A stretch of DNA of 64,000 nt from Callipepla californica brunnescens. Lineage: Eukaryota; Chordata; Aves; Galliformes; Odontophoridae. Location: positions 31,994,842 to 32,058,841 of the forward strand of contig JALIRH010000003.1 in NCBI GenBank assembly GCA_023055505.1, given 5' to 3'. Positions 1 through 13,849 of this stretch are shown in pieces; positions within the stretch are counted from its first letter, which is position 1; every line of letters begins with the position of its first letter. Under the pieces are notes generated by a model. The model did not search any database and was not told the DNA's origin. It worked only from the letters and a program-made list of their open reading frames with translations. The position numbers and the translations under genes are program-made.

Positions 1-821
1 AGCCCAGTCATGCTACATTTGCATCTTTTTCCCACTTACCAATCCTGCCACTTCCATTTACTGGCAGAAATTGCATGAGAAGCCATAAATTTACTGAAAG
101 TGAAGGTACAGCAGTAATAACAAGTCATCATGCTCAAAACAGCTGCATGCAAAGCTTCCCTCCAGCTCCCACACACTGAGCAGAGTACCCACCACCCCCA
201 TATCAGGATGCATCCATGCATACATGAAATTTATTTTCTCACCCCACGGCAGGCAGCTGCTTCTACCTAGGTATCCCCCATAGCCTCCAGCCTCCCCAGA
301 CTGGCTTTCTCTTCCCTGTTCTGCGATCTCACATCAAGATGCATGCAGCTACCATGCACAGAGCCCCTACTCCCATTCCCACAGTCCAAATCCCAGAGTT
401 GGTGGGCTACTGGGGTGAGAAGACTAGGTCACACATGGGGCCATGCTTCCCCACAGCAGCCCTGAGGCAGCTACCTGCCTGCACAGTGAGGCCCCAGTGC
501 CACTCACTGCACCTGCTCAGCGGTGTTACCAGCCTCTAAGGCTGCAAAACTGGCAGTCTGCTAAAAGCATGAGTCACGCAGAAAGTCTCACATCCTTCTC
601 CAGTTCAAAGTGTTTCCTAGAACTGCTCTGTGAGGCCTTGAAGACTCGACTGTTTACTGAAATTAAAAATTCCCCTCCTGCTCTTGCACAGCACTGCCTG
701 AAACATGTCTGTGTTTTGCTTTATCTCATGTCTAAAATCTCCTCAGCAGAAAATAGGTAGTGATGAGAGGAAATGGGAAAAGGGGAGCTGCAATAACCAG
801 AAAGCTCACCTATTATTATAC

Positions 822-833
822 AAAAAAAAAAAA
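822..833 (+). repeat. poly(A) tract, A12
   Basis: Uninterrupted run of 12 A. No retrogene-like sequence or polyadenylation signal is recognisable just upstream, so it looks like a simple homopolymer and not a retroposon tail. Confidence 0.9.
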
Positions 834-1242
834 GAGGCAGAAGGTCTCCTGTTTCACAAGCCCCACATGGACAAGCAGACAGTTGAGAAGAGGCAGGGCA
901 AGGCAGATGCTCATGTATTCAGTTCACTGAGGATCAGGAGTAGAAGAACACACTAGCACCATGTGACTGAAGGGAGAGCTAACACAAACAGCTTCCTAAT
1001 TTTGGACTCCACATCCCAAAGTGGGACACACATCCCACACAGAAGAACAGAGCAAACAGGTGACAGCAGCTTGCAGAGGCACCAAGGAGCTGGGCAGGCA
1101 CATCCTCTGGGGCCAGGTGCTAAAGGAAGTCCCTCAGGCTGACAAGCAAGTCATATTTGGAGAAAGCAGCATCACTGCTTTCTGATCTGCTGGGAAGTCG
1201 AGTACTGACAGTACCATAATCCAGAAACACTTATTTCTCTGG

Positions 1243-1254
1243 AAAAAAAAAAAA
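1243..1254 (+). repeat. poly(A) tract, A12
   Basis: Uninterrupted run of 12 A. On the minus strand it gives a phenylalanine run inside an open frame at 1134-1517, which argues that the frame is spurious. Confidence 0.9.
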
Positions 1255-4200
1255 TAGAAAGAAAGAGTCCACATGTAAGCAAAAGCATGAAGAAAAGCTT
1301 TTGTCATCCATTCAGCCAGTGCTATGCCCAAAGAGATCCCTCGCTGCTCACTCAGGGCATGGCAAAGGGAGAGGAGAGTAGTACATCTCCATTGCTGACC
1401 CCAGAGAGAAGCACTGGGTTCACATTCTCTCTCAGCAGGCTTACCTGCTGGCTGGTTACACCAAAAAGCCCTTCCATTGAGCTCTATTAAGAAGCCAGTG
1501 CATGCAGTCAAGGCCACTGAAATATTCCCAAAGCATCAGAAAAGCCTAACAAATGGTGATATTTTTGCATAATCTCTGACTTAGTACACTGCAGAACATA
1601 CAACTAGCAGTTCCCCGTGGCAGGGACCATTCCTGAAGCCACTGACAGCCCATCGCTTTCTCACTTTTTACAGTTTGAGATGATAAAAGGGTTAACTCAA
1701 ATTCAAGCCTGAAGCTGCTCAGAAGACAGTCCAGAAGACAGCTGCCCTCCTTCAGGCAGCCTTCCTGATGCCTCCCATGACTGCTGCAGCACAGGCTGGT
1801 TCTGGGGGCAGGAGCACTGCCAGGCTCTGCTCCCACCAGCCCACGTGAGTTCTGTGCAGGAGCAGCTTCAACCAGCCTAAGCCAGCACACGGTGGCAGGC
1901 AGCCTCTCCGGTTTCTCTGAAGTTCACCTATATTTCTCTTGCTAGTTCTGAAGCAGGAACAAAACAGCAGACACACCGTTCAGTTTTGGTGTTGCACAAC
2001 TGACAGAAAATAGGAAAGCACCCACAGGAACTGAGCCAAGACAATAATGGAGATAGATTAAGCAATACATGCACCTGGCTGTCAGAAGTGCAAGATCCTC
2101 TCTTTAGTAATTACAGAGCAATTATGAAGTTAACAGCAACTCCAATAAGGACATATATTTCACAATACAATTCTGTTCACAATCCATCAGGAACAATCTC
2201 ACCAAGGAGATACAGCTCTGAAACTGAACTGGCCCCATCCCTGCAGGCCATCCTCTAAATGCCAGTCTTTGGTGGGGTGGGATCTTGCAATAAGTCATAA
2301 TTAAGTGATTACTTATTAACAGAATGTAATTGAAGCTGTACTTCAACATGGCTTTAAAATCCTATTTTTAAGATAGGTAATGAAAATCAAGATAAGATGG
2401 AGCATTTGGATAGTGAGTTTATGAAAGCTCAGTAAGCCTATCATTCTGTGAAACCAAAACCAGACTAAACCTGAGTTTCAATGCACATGAATACATCAAA
2501 GTCTTTCGTTGATGATCAGGATGAAAAGTTTTGTATTCCATGCCTCTTTATGGTGGTAAAACTGGGATGACCTCAGTTTATCTAAACCATCCACAGAGTA
2601 AACAAGGCACTAAACCACCATAAAGTCCAGAACAGATCCATGCCCAAGTTCCAGAAAATAAATTAAACTCAGGTCTACTCCAGATCACAACATTTTACTT
2701 GCATTAGCTTCCACCTTCACCTTCAAATGTGGATTTCTTGCCTCATCTAAGAGGGTTTGCCCTGTTCTACATACCACACAGCAGCATGAAGCAGAAGTCT
2801 TTGGCAGCACTGGACTGCTGTGGCTCACAGGCAAGAGCAATGAGCACTGATGGCCTCATCACCCCTTGTCTAAAGGAACCTGAGGTTATTGTGCAGGTGA
2901 CTTGGAATGGCTGCTTCCACACCCATCCTGACCTCCTCCTACATGTACCAGGCTGCTCCAGCAGATGTGACAGCAGGGAACACCCCTCAGTCACACTGAA
3001 ACGGACTTCCAGGGACTGCAGACCCACATCTAGGCCATAAGCCTTCCCACGCCCTTCCCAGGAGGTAATGTTTTAGCACTAACAGCTCACTTCAGTCCAT
3101 TATAGACAAGTTCATTCACACAGCCACGAAAAAAGTGCAACCCAGTCCACACAACCATAAACAAAGCATTCAGTCCTGTGGGAAGGGAGGGCATCACATA
3201 GAACAAGGACGACATTGGGTAAAGCAAGGTTCTCAGTGTCCATAAAGCCCATTAATTGTCTTCTCAAAGGAACTTCCTGGGCAAAAACAACCAGCCAGGA
3301 AGCCTTCCATCAAGTCTAGCATTAATCTCCTCACTATCTCTTATCTCCTTTCAGGCTTTATTTCATTCGAGTATTGAAACCTGTTGTGGTTTACTTTCAT
3401 AAAAGTAAAGTCAGGCAGTCAGTGTTTTCAGGCAGCAGCGATGTTTTACTATCTCTTGCTGCATCTACAGCAGGGCTGAAAAGGTGCTATTGTGGTTTGA
3501 CAGCTAAGGAGATATGTGATTATACTGAGAGGCATCCAAATATCTAAGTGCTCTATAAGGATTAAATAATTATTGGGACCTCTAGCAGAAAGATAGACAG
3601 AGATGATCCCCATTCTCCAGACAAGAAGAGCATTTTCGTAAAAAGATGAGGCAATAAGAGCTACTGAACCTAAACACAGTCACTGAGAAAGCCAGAGATT
3701 TGCATGTTCCAGGCAGCATTTCCACTCCCAGTGTAGTTAATGTCCTAATGAACTGGTAGAGACGGGGTCTCAGGCTTCTGAGAACACGCAAGAGGAGTGA
3801 CCTGTCATTTTAGTACACTCAGCCTAGCAGCACTCAGAAGGCCTAGAGAGCAGCAGAGGGAAAACAAGGTGGGCATGGGAAGCCCACACTTCTGCCTGCT
3901 TTCCTCTTCATCCCTTGTGATCATTAATCATCACCAAAGACTTCTACGCTTAAAGTTATACCTGGGATAGTTCCCAGCACCTAGAAGCAGAGTGGTGGTT
4001 ACAAATACATTCAGTGGCATGCACAGAATCACCATCACCAGTCTTCATAAACTTAAAGACCACAGAACCCCAGTATAACATCACAGTGCCTTCTCCAGTT
4101 ACGTAATCTTTTTGGTATGCTATATCTATGCTTAGATTACATCTCTGAGACAAGAAGTACATCCTTTATACATCTCTCTGATGTGCTTTTGAAATTAGAG

Positions 4201-5845
4201 ACACCAAGTTGAAATAACTCAAGCCTCTCCAAGAGCAGCATGCTACATTTCTGCATTTTATGATGGGTCCTTGCCAGTGAGAAGCTTTAAAAGCAGTGAA
4301 CTAGAAAGGAAAGCAATTCATCACCTTTAAACGGCAACATTTCAGTGCACTTCATATCCTGCACTGTTCCCTTAGAAGGAAGCTACTCGTTACAAGGGTA
4401 TCAGCACAGCACAGATCAAACAAACAGGCTGAAATGGTGGAGAGCTCAGCAACAAGAAAACACCTGCACCACTTCATTTTAAAAGACCCCCAGGCAGAAG
4501 CCTCTCTGGCTGAAGCACACTGAGCGCTGCTGGTCTGCCCTGGTCACTGCTCTGTCCAGGGGATGACCCACATCCCCTCACATAGCTCACTCCTAGGACA
4601 CCACTGGAAGTACCTCATGACTTCAGGAGTCTGATGCACAGCCAGCCCTAGTTGCTGCATCCCCACAAACACCTTCAGTCACATACCCTACAGAGTTCTC
4701 AAAGACCTAATTTAATGGCCTTATACCTAATGCTTACCTATTCAAAGACTAGGGAAAAAAAGTAAGAAAATTAACAATTCATACCTGTGAGCAGAGAACA
4801 ACCCCTCCACATAGCTCAACCACCAGCAAAGAGCTTGCTTTGGGCACTGGCCCTTTTATAGGCAATTTAAGAAAACAAGGTGCAGCTGCCTTGATGATGT
4901 CTCCACATCACCTGGCAGAGCCCCACATCTGCTACCTGCCCTGACCAACAGACAGTCATCCTGATTTGGTAGGAATGGCCAAAATAGGGCACTCACAGTG
5001 ATCAGCAAGCCCTTTGAGTCACAAGGGGAGAACACTTCTTTCAAGGGAGGGCAGAAAAGAGGATATTAGTCAAAGCTGTGAGGGGACATGAATTTCTGCC
5101 CACTGCTGCTGCTATGCCATGATGGCACCGCATCCAGCTGTGGTCACAGGACACTGCAGGTCAACTGCACAGGGCACTGATGCCATTTCTGTCAAGTGAA
5201 CGCCATCCATTTCTTCTTCACATAGCGTTTAAAGGCAGTATTTGTCTTGTCATATCTTGCAGCAGTTTCTTGGTGGCAGGTTGCCGAGGATGATGCTGGG
5301 ATGTTTATTTCACCCTTTTGTTAAAGCAGATGACAGATTTTTGGATGCGCCTGCTGCGGTTTGTAGGAACAGAAAGGAAAAAACAAGTTGGTCCAAAGTA
5401 GAGGGAAACATACACAGGCTGAGAACATTTCTGAGGCACCTGGACTCACACCAGGAAGGATTTGCTCCTTTGTATGAGCACAGCTCCCATCATCAATTGC
5501 TTTGACACCGTTGCCTCCCACTTTGACAGCATTGGCTTGCACACCAAATTGATCTGCAGTCCCTGTGCACGCAGCTGCCTGGAAATCTGTCTTCATATTA
5601 TGATGCAAACTGCCAGAACAAGGCTTTCTTTCCATTTGTTTGTTTTCTTTTAATATGATAGCATTGCTCAATGGAAGTTGCAGGGGTTTGGGTTAACTTG
5701 GGTGTCTTCTGTTGAAAGAAGAAGGAGGTATCCAGTGGCACTGTTGAAATCTGCACTGGAGCAAATTCAAGCATTGACAGAGTAGGGCTGATGTCTCCTG
5801 GCACTGTGTGGGCCTGAGAACACGGAGCTTATTCACAGTGCCTTT

Positions 5846-5861
5846 CCCCCCCAACCCCCCC
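5846..5861 (+). repeat. C-rich low-complexity patch
   Basis: Two runs of seven C separated by two A. This is a simple low-complexity patch with no further structure. Confidence 0.8.
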
Positions 5862-7679
5862 ATGTGCTCTGGGGTGAGAGTTTACGCTATCTTCACATCA
5901 CCGTTGCACTGCGCTGGATGATCTCCCCTCTTCTTCCTCCTCCTGTTCCCCACAGCATGGAGCTTGTGCCAGCCTACCACACTTAGTGCTTGTCATTCCC
6001 CTTCCTGCCACCTCCCTGGCATCAGAACAAGGGCTCATGAAACCATGGGCTTGATTGCCTGCACTCACAGGCCCTCTAAGACTTGAGTTCTGCCAGACAA
6101 AGTCATGCATTGCCGTATGAACCAGTAAGCTGCTCCAACATGCAGAAATGCTCACACAGTGCAAGGAGGCACGTGAACTGGGGAGAAGGCAGGAGTACCC
6201 TCCAAAACTGCAGTGGGGTTTTAGACAATTTTGATGGCAGCCCTATCAAGGCAGAGGATGCTCTACTCCAATGGAGCAGTGGAGCACTGGATCTGGGCAG
6301 TACTCAGCCTTGCAAAGACTTCTGAAGTGTGCTTAGTTTCCAGTCAAACCCAGTTTGTAGCAAGCTGGGCTTTTAGAGTTACGTAATTCATGGAACAAAC
6401 TGCTCTTTACATCTAGACATGCCATATTTTAAACTATGCCAATGCACTGGATGAATCCAGCTTCTTCTCACTATTCTGTAAATGAGATTTATCACGTAAA
6501 CTCAGCTCTCCACTTAAAACAACCAGTCCCTGCCTCTGATCAAGAGGCCAAACCGCAGATCCAAAGTACCTGAAATCTGAGGAAATTGAAATCTGCAACT
6601 GGGGCCTCCCATAAACAATGCTAACATTTCAGCCAGCCAGTTGCAGACACGGTACGAAGACAATTTCCCAAGGCAGAGGGCGGCTCAGCTGGCAGCAGGA
6701 TGTACATATGATCCCTCTTTCATGTCCCACATTGAACCCATGGTGCATGCCCTGGACTCTGTGCACCTGAGCCGTTCATTTATTGTGCTCTGTTCCCTAT
6801 CACAGTGTGAGCTGCCAGGTCAAGTGTCTGCCAACAGAAGAAGCAGGCTGTGCATGGGATGAGGCTGCAGGGCAAGGTGGGGAGGGCAGCTGCTAGAAAA
6901 CCTGCCAAAGGGGCTGCTTGAGATTTGCCTCAACTCATTGGCATCCCAGGGCTGCCATCCCTGGTGCTCTGAGTGTTGATCTCCCGCTGATCCTAGTGAA
7001 GCCAAGAAAAAAATATATCTTCTTTTAGCTCCCAGGGGAACAGCACAGCTCTGTGTGATTTTGCAATACTCCATCAACGGGAAAACACCTTGGCATGGCT
7101 GCCAACAGCCACAGAGAGACAATTTCCCGTTTTTTTGTGGTGCAAGGAGGGTGTGAGCAGGTGTGAATGGCTGCGGGGTTTGGAGTGCATTGCATACCTT
7201 GCAGTGAAGAATTGTGCAGCATGCAGGGCTGGCGAGACCTGCACCTCCCTATGCTGGCATCTTCACCCAATGCTGTGGTGCTGGCCCTGAATCTCAAGGC
7301 TACACAGGGACTAAAGGGACAATTTCTCAGGCACAAGGCAGGGAGGATGGGGAGCCTAGGCTGCCCCAAATGATGTTCTGTGGGTATTGGGTGTGTGCCA
7401 TGCTTGGGTCCTCCGTGGGGTCTGTGGTCAGGGCATAACCAATGTGACCTCAGGCCGTCAGCAGCTTTGTCTGGGGGAAATGCTGTGTGGAATGCGCCCG
7501 TTGTGATTCCTATCCTGCCTGCAAAAGGCTGCTGCTGCTATCAGTCTCACGCTCTGCCTTCAATAGTGCTGTCGGGCAGATCACAGCAAATTTACTGCAC
7601 TTTTCAAACACTATTTCCTCAAGTGCAGTGAGCTGTCTGCAGAGAGAGACCGACAGCTCCTCTGCTTTTTCTCCTCTGC

Positions 7680-7795
7680 ACCAATCAATTTGCAGTGTGA
7701 GAAAGATGAGATCTTAAATACGGACGATTAACGCCCTTGCTAATTATGTACACTAAGCGCTTCAATTAGAGGAGTGCCTAGGGGCGAGAGGGGGG
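7680..7795. promoter_or_regulatory. candidate conserved non-coding element (homeodomain-like motifs)
   Basis: This short block mixes several homeodomain-core words (ccaatcaatt, gattaac, taattat, caattag) with three CpGs close together near 7720-7733. That combination is more typical of a constrained enhancer than of neutral bird intron sequence. It lies beside, not inside, any simple repeat. This is pattern recognition only: no conservation could be computed, and individual homeodomain cores are frequent by chance. Confidence 0.22.
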
Positions 7796-9131
7796 AAGCT
7801 TTATGAGCTCCACTGAGCTCTATGGGATGCTGATCCTGCCCCAGACGCGCAAGCATGCTCACCCCCAGGGTTTGGTCCCACCCTGCAGTTCTGAGCAATG
7901 TTTTCCCTTTTCCCTTACAAAAAATGGCAAAACTGAGGTTCATGGGCTGGATACGAAGGTGACAGACATGAAGAGGAGATTCTCTGTGTGTGAGTGGGGG
8001 AAACTGCAAATCATCCCATTTTTTGTGAGCAAAGGTTAAGCTGAGTTGACATGATAGCCCGGATATTGCCAGCAGAGGATCTACAGTTAAAATGAATGGA
8101 ATTACAGCAAATCTGGAAATATCAGCTGAGGGAAAAGAGCATGCAAAGGAATTAAGGTTTAGCACAAGAGGATATTGGAAAGATGTTTGAATACAAGAAG
8201 GAAACAAAATATTAATGAATCAGCACCAACCAGCAACAAAGAAATCCATTATTTATAGGGAAGATAAATAATTATACATGCAAGGTCAAAGAAGACACCT
8301 GCACTGAAATTTCTTAAGAGATGGGAGTGTAAAGAGTAATTGACTGTCTAGACATAGTCCCGGCTCCAAGCCTGAAATGCTATGATTCAGCTGAGCAGCA
8401 ACAGCTTGGTCATGTTGGCTAAATGTCTGATCATGGTGGGAGCTCAAAGTGAATGTGGAGGAGGTGGGTTTCAGTGGTAGCATGCACCAAACTGCAGACA
8501 GCCTGGAAACTTGAGACCTGAAACACTTCTGAAGGCACCAGGCAGGTTCCCACACCAATGGCTGGGCTTAGTTTCAGAAAACTTTGGGCAAGCTACGTTT
8601 GCTGGCTGGATTTGCTTTGATTTTCTAATAAGTTTTGCTTTTATCAGGTATACATTCCTGTGCTTGACACAGCATGCTGCAGTCTGACCAGCAGCAAGGC
8701 TGGACCTGAGCACCCCAGCAAAAGCACCAGGAGCCAGCCTATCTGGGTCTTTCCAGGCAAAAATTTGCTCCTCACCAACCCAGAGCCCCAGCAGAGACAA
8801 GGCACGAGTCTGTGGGAGCTGGGGAAATGACACAGCCCTGCGGTCAATGCGCAGCCTGCATGGAGAGGATGGATACTCTGACTCACCTGACAGAACCTGG
8901 CAGAAGATGAAGGTGCCCTCTCAATTGGAGAGTTTTGGGCTTTGTTGACATGAGTACACTTAATCATTCAGAAGCACACAAAGAGGCTCAATTGCAGATC
9001 ACAGCCCCAGAGAGCAGAAGAGGTGCCTTTCCTCTGACAAGCTGATTTGCTGATGTCACTTAAAACCAGCTGATTACCAATACCTTCAGCAGAACTACTG
9101 CTGTTTTGCTGGAGATGCTGAAGTGCCCCCC

Positions 9132-9142
9132 CACACACACAC
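9132..9142 (+). repeat. short (CA)n microsatellite after a C run
   Basis: A seven-C run (9126-9132) runs into about five CA units. A looser acaca patch follows to about 9158. It is short enough to be stable and is a plain simple repeat. Confidence 0.75.
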
Positions 9143-11428
9143 TATTCACAAACACACGGCCCTCCTCCAAAGCCTCGAGTCAAGATCACACTCTGCTCCA
9201 GCACTGGGACAGCTCTTCCTTCCCCTTCGTGCACTCTCCCACAGGCACACTGAGCAAACCACGACAACCCCTTTCTCCAGCCATTTCTCTCTGTGCTAAG
9301 AATCTCTAAAAAGAAGCACACACAAAGAAAGGGAACCCAAGTCCCCAAATTTCTTCTGAAAGCTTTGAAGGGTGTTTTCCTTTTCTACTGGGCATGAATG
9401 CTTTTTGCGGAACTGGAGGACATTTCCCCACTGAGGAAAGCATTTCCTTTAAAGCCAGAGGCTCCATGGTCATTACAGTTCTCACAAGTATGAAATACTG
9501 CTGCTGAGGAGAGAAGATGGGAGGAAAAAATGACTGCCAAGAATTAAAATCAAGTAGGCATTGGCAGTTTGGGTAAAAGTCTGTTATCACTGATGGTGTG
9601 CCAGCATGTTAGCCTCATAAGGACTGCATGGATTCTATTCACTCACAATGACCTGAAGGTGATTTGCCTGACATTTAGAAGTGGGTCAGATACTCATCAC
9701 TAAACCTATATGAGACACATCAGAAGAAGGGAGCTGCCTCCAAGATAGAGCCATTGCAGCACTGCTTACTGGTGGGAGTTACTGGACAGTCATAGAGCAT
9801 TTCCTGATCCTACAGCCCTCAAACCCTCTGACAATTGCTCAGCGTCGCGTCCTGCTGCACACATAGAAAGCTTGTGACAGCGTGTGCTTCTTTGTGCATG
9901 GCCCTGGAACTCAGGTTAGCTCTCAGGTTAGTCATGGGAAAGACAAAGGAAGGCACTGAAATCAGATGAGCCACGCTATATATGGAGAGAAAACGAGTCT
10001 GGGGATGTCAGGAGCACTCAGATATCATGGCAAGCAATTTGTAGCCAGGGTGTGGTTAAAGGACTCGGCACAGAATTAATGCTGTGCTGGAAATGGATGA
10101 AGAAATCGGGACTGTGGAGCTCCTGCTGTGAGCCCCGCTGTGAAGCAGCCTGCGAGATGCTGTTATGACAAGCACAGTCTATTGGCCATCACTACCAACC
10201 TTTCACACAGCTCATTAGAGAAAGGTCATGGGTTATTTTTACTTTAATTCCCAAGGACGTACTTGGTTTGCTTCACACACTTCCACACAGCATCGCAATC
10301 TACACACCCAGATCCCCCCACTCTTATAAACACATCCATACACAGCGTCTATTTGTTCCTGCTCTTTTCTTGTAAAGCAAAACACTAAGCCATAAAATGC
10401 CTTTTCGAACTCCAGCTGTGACACTTTATGGAAGCATTTGAAAACTATTACTTTCAGTGAATGCACTGGGGTCTCTGGCACACATGCTTCATTTTGAAGA
10501 TTGATTTAGGATGGGCCTCTCAGCACCCTGCGCATCAGGGTGTTGCTATGTCCCAGGAGCAGCAGCAGTGCCTATGGAGGACAACTGAGCAGAGAGGAGA
10601 GGCTCAGAATGCAGCTGGGAGCCCACCAGCCCAGGATGCCAAATCAGGGGATTTCATCCCCAAACACCCCCTGAGATAGCTGCCCATGTCAGCTCAGTGC
10701 TTCAGCATAGTTTATGCTGTCTACGGAGGAGACAAAAAGGACAGTGGCAGTCAGTGTATGATGAGGTCACCAGAGGATCTGGTGAGGACATTCTGTATCC
10801 TCTGCGTGGCCGGCAGGGACTTTGCACAGAAGTTTGTCTTTCTGAAGTCCACCCACCTCAGGACTGAAAATATTGATTTCAGAATTCTTACATTCTTAAT
10901 TTAAGAAACGTGTACGTCTCATTGCATATCTTTCCCATAACATAATAAATTGCCCTTTTGTGATTAAAAAAGCCTGAAGCTTGTGAAAGCAGCATCCCCA
11001 GCAGTTGTGCTAGCATTACAGGAAGTGACAGCACTTCGGACTGTGAATGTTTGTCCAAAAGATAATGGCACTTTTAATCTGGTGACACTCAATCCAAGCA
11101 CTGATTTCCTTCCCAGGCAGTCTTTCCTGTTTAATATTTGTCTAAATCTTCATTCTGTGGGTAAAGTGATTACTTATTAATACGATACTAATTTATTGAT
11201 TTCATTACTTTTTTCATTTCCTTATTTCCTACTTCAAAACAAAGCAAATATACTAGCCAGGAAGTTTCTGTATGCACATTTTCATGATGTGCTCTGAGAA
11301 AGGACCTCAGAAGGCAATACACAGAATTGCCTGTGCCACAGATGATATTCCTCTCACATTTCCCAACCTCCACAGATTAATGGGATAAATACTAATTACT
11401 TCTTGACACCTATAAACTTAGAAGTTTG

Positions 11429-11588
11429 CTCCATCCCAGGAGATGTTCAATGTTGGGCTGGATAGGATCCTGAGCAACCCAATCTAGTGCCTGATTTAGT
11501 GTTTGGCAACCCGGCCTGTGGCAGGAAGGTTGTAACTGGATGGTCTTTGAGGTCCCTTCCAACCCAAAGTATTCTCAGATTCTTTTAT
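11429..11588 (+). mobile_element. CR1 LINE, 5'-truncated 3' end
   Basis: About 160 bp match the end of a CR1 retrotransposon in sense orientation. The first part corresponds to the block encoding the end of ORF2 and the start of the 3' UTR ('ccatcccaggagatgttcaa', then 'gggctggatagg'). Next come 'gagcaacccaatctagtg' and the 3' UTR block 'ggatggtctttgaggtccc'. It ends with 'ccaacccaaag' and two degenerate attct terminal units. CR1 inserts by target-primed reverse transcription and is normally 5'-truncated, which explains the short length. It cannot move. The 3' UTR wording resembles the copy at 48090 more than the copies near 19, 43, 55 and 58 kb, so at least two CR1 subfamilies are present. 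Subfamily names were not checked. Confidence 0.93.
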
Positions 11589-11963
11589 AAGTTGTCCAGA
11601 AACAGAAGTAGTTACGAGTGAAGAAAGCACTTTTCCAAAGCCAAAGAGATGTCTAATTTCGCAGATGGGAAGGAGAGCAGAAAGATTAAGCTGGGGTTAT
11701 ACATGACACACCACAGGAACTGCAGTGTAATGCACACCCTGATGCCCCACAGACAGATGAGGTTTACATCACAAGATTTCAGTAGCACTCATCTTTATAT
11801 TCAAGAAGGTCTCATTGATTTCACAGTGTATCAGGGCCTTTAAACAAGCAGAGGACAGACGAAAGTCATACATTAATATTTGGTTCCCTCTTCTATCTCC
11901 AAAAGATAGCCACAAGCATGTATTCTGCTACACTCATTTCTAAGATGAAGCGGGGGAGAACTA

Positions 11964-11977
11964 TTTTTTTTTTTTTT
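11964..11977 (+). repeat. poly(T) tract, T14
   Basis: Uninterrupted run of 14 T (an A-tract on the minus strand). No adjoining retroposon body is recognised. Confidence 0.9.
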
Positions 11978-13531
11978 GGTATGAAATAGTGTAGATCACT
12001 TTAACATTCCAGGAGCAAAGAAACATGGACTGTGAACACTCCTTTGAAGTGCAATCAGCTGCAGCACACAGCTTCCTGCTGCTCGTGGGTGTCCAAAGTC
12101 CCTAAGATAACACTGTTCCAGAAACTAACTAGACAGAGAGGACTGGCCACATCCTCAGACAGAGTGAATCAGCATAGCCTCATGGACTTCCACAAGTTAC
12201 ACAGCGTTGCCTCAGCTGATACTGCATGTGAGAAGGGAGGGGAGGAAGCACAGGGCATGCTGCACTGTGGCGTGAAACCCTGAAAATGCTGGTCAGAGCA
12301 GCCCCCAGGAGCAGAGAAGAGCAGTAAAACTGATAGTGAAGGAAAAGTGGGCAGGGAGAGTGTCCTGGGAAGCAGACATCAAAGCCTTCTGCCATCTGCA
12401 GGGGAAGCCCTCCGGGGGAGACACACAACCATTTAACTGCACAGAAATTAGCCAGGTGCCTCATCGTTGCAAGTCTGTTAAAGAAGACACTCAAGGCCAA
12501 AGCATTGCTTTGCTCTCTCCTTTGCTACTTATTATATTAAGCATGTTGATGCTTATTGTGATAAGAAAACTGTGGAGAAGCATACGGGGGACAAAAGGAA
12601 GCCCTCGCTTATGCCATGCTGACTTCAGAATGCTTCAGAGCTGGGAAAGCACAGGTCACATAGACTTCATCTTCCTTTTTTCCACATCCTAATCCTGATA
12701 TCCCCTAGCCCACTGACTGCATCTTCCCCTTCACCCTCTCCTGTGCCACTTTTAAATGTGAGACTTCCCCATCACAGTGAACCTCCAGGCTTCAGACACC
12801 ATGCGGTTGGTGCCTGCTCCATTTTCAGTAGGAAAGAACTAGGAACTTTTCCCCCAGCAGGTTGCATGTGGGGTTCTGTGAGATGACCAAGGCCATTTCA
12901 AACTGGTTGTTTTCCTAAGCCGGTTGGTTGCCTAAGGTTTGGCCACTGCTTCAGGATCGCGGTGCTTTGCAAGGTATGGGGCAGAAGGCCTGCCAGCTGA
13001 CCCACAGCCAAACAGGCTGCAGGGGGGATGGAGGTCAGGCATTTGTAACTTGCCTTCTCCTGGAACTCATGGATGGAAATCTGCCTATGGAGATATATGT
13101 CACAAGCAAGGCACAACAGCTGACAGTTTTCACCAACTGCTCAGACTTGTACGGTTTTTTTTAATCTATCATCTCCATCTCTTTAAGAGATGTAAGGATC
13201 TCTCTTTTCCTCCTGCTTTCTATTCTGCTCCTTCCCCAGGCACTCCCTTGAGGCCCTGTGTCTCAGATTTACTTCATCTATTTTTTGAAGAACAAGGGGC
13301 AGGTGGTGTCTGAAGAAGCTGAAAGAGAAAATGGACATATCTAGCACATGCCACAAAAATAAACATGAAATCTCCAGAGCTGCCTGGTCCTCTGGAACCT
13401 TGAGCAACTTGCCACTTTCTTCTTCTACTTGATGCACTTATTTTTGCTAACTCAAAGAATAAAGCATTGGATGTTACATAGCTGCTGCCCCAGGAAATAA
13501 TTCACTCATTCCATTGCTGCAGACTTCAAGG

Positions 13532-13543
13532 AAAAAAAAAAAA
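13532..13543 (+). repeat. poly(A) tract, A12
   Basis: Uninterrupted run of 12 A in otherwise mixed sequence, with no visible element attached. Confidence 0.9.
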
Positions 13544-13849
13544 TCAACGAAGAGGGGAAAAAAGCCAGTTTCTCTGCAAAATATCCAGTTTCCCAGCAGC
13601 TTCAACAGCCTAAATGAAAATAATGTTCTGGTTTGGTGCCCCTCCAATTCTCGTGGTTTTTTTGAGAATTTTGGAGAATGCATTTACTCCTTTGCTAACT
13701 GCAAGAACAGATTTATCCTGCAGCCATGTGCTGAATGATTATACAGGCCTAGAGGGAGTCTGAAAGCATAAACATTTACTTCATAAAAGAGATTCTGCAG
13801 ACAGGAGGCCAGAGACAGTTGACTCTGGGTAATCATTTGTGCTCTGTTC

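Larger units (their letters stand above)
1..11428. other. non-coding stretch, no gene recognised
   Basis: I see no recognisable gene here. The longest open frames are about 155 codons (minus strand, 7740-8207) and 127 codons (minus, 1134-1517). Neither resembles a known protein, and frames of this size are expected by chance at this base composition. The stretch contains short A-tracts near 822 and 1243, a C-rich patch at 5846-5861, a (CA)n patch near 9132, a 12-bp tandem duplication at 9910-9931, a 9-bp inverted repeat at 8248-8272 and a homeodomain-motif-rich block at 7680-7795. Short exons of a larger gene cannot be excluded by eye. Confidence 0.6.

Noticed and set aside
7921..7960. Possible L2/MIR antisense word (aaactgaggttca)
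   Set aside because: Only one block matches; the neighbouring blocks expected at fixed spacing are absent.
7740..8207. 155-codon minus-strand open frame
   Set aside because: No recognisable domain, signal or splice context; the length is within what chance gives over 64 kb.
2303..11180. Same 17-mer, aagtgattacttattaa, at 2303-2319 and 11164-11180
   Set aside because: It is 14/17 A/T, and one such match in 64 kb on two strands is not far from chance; flanks do not match.
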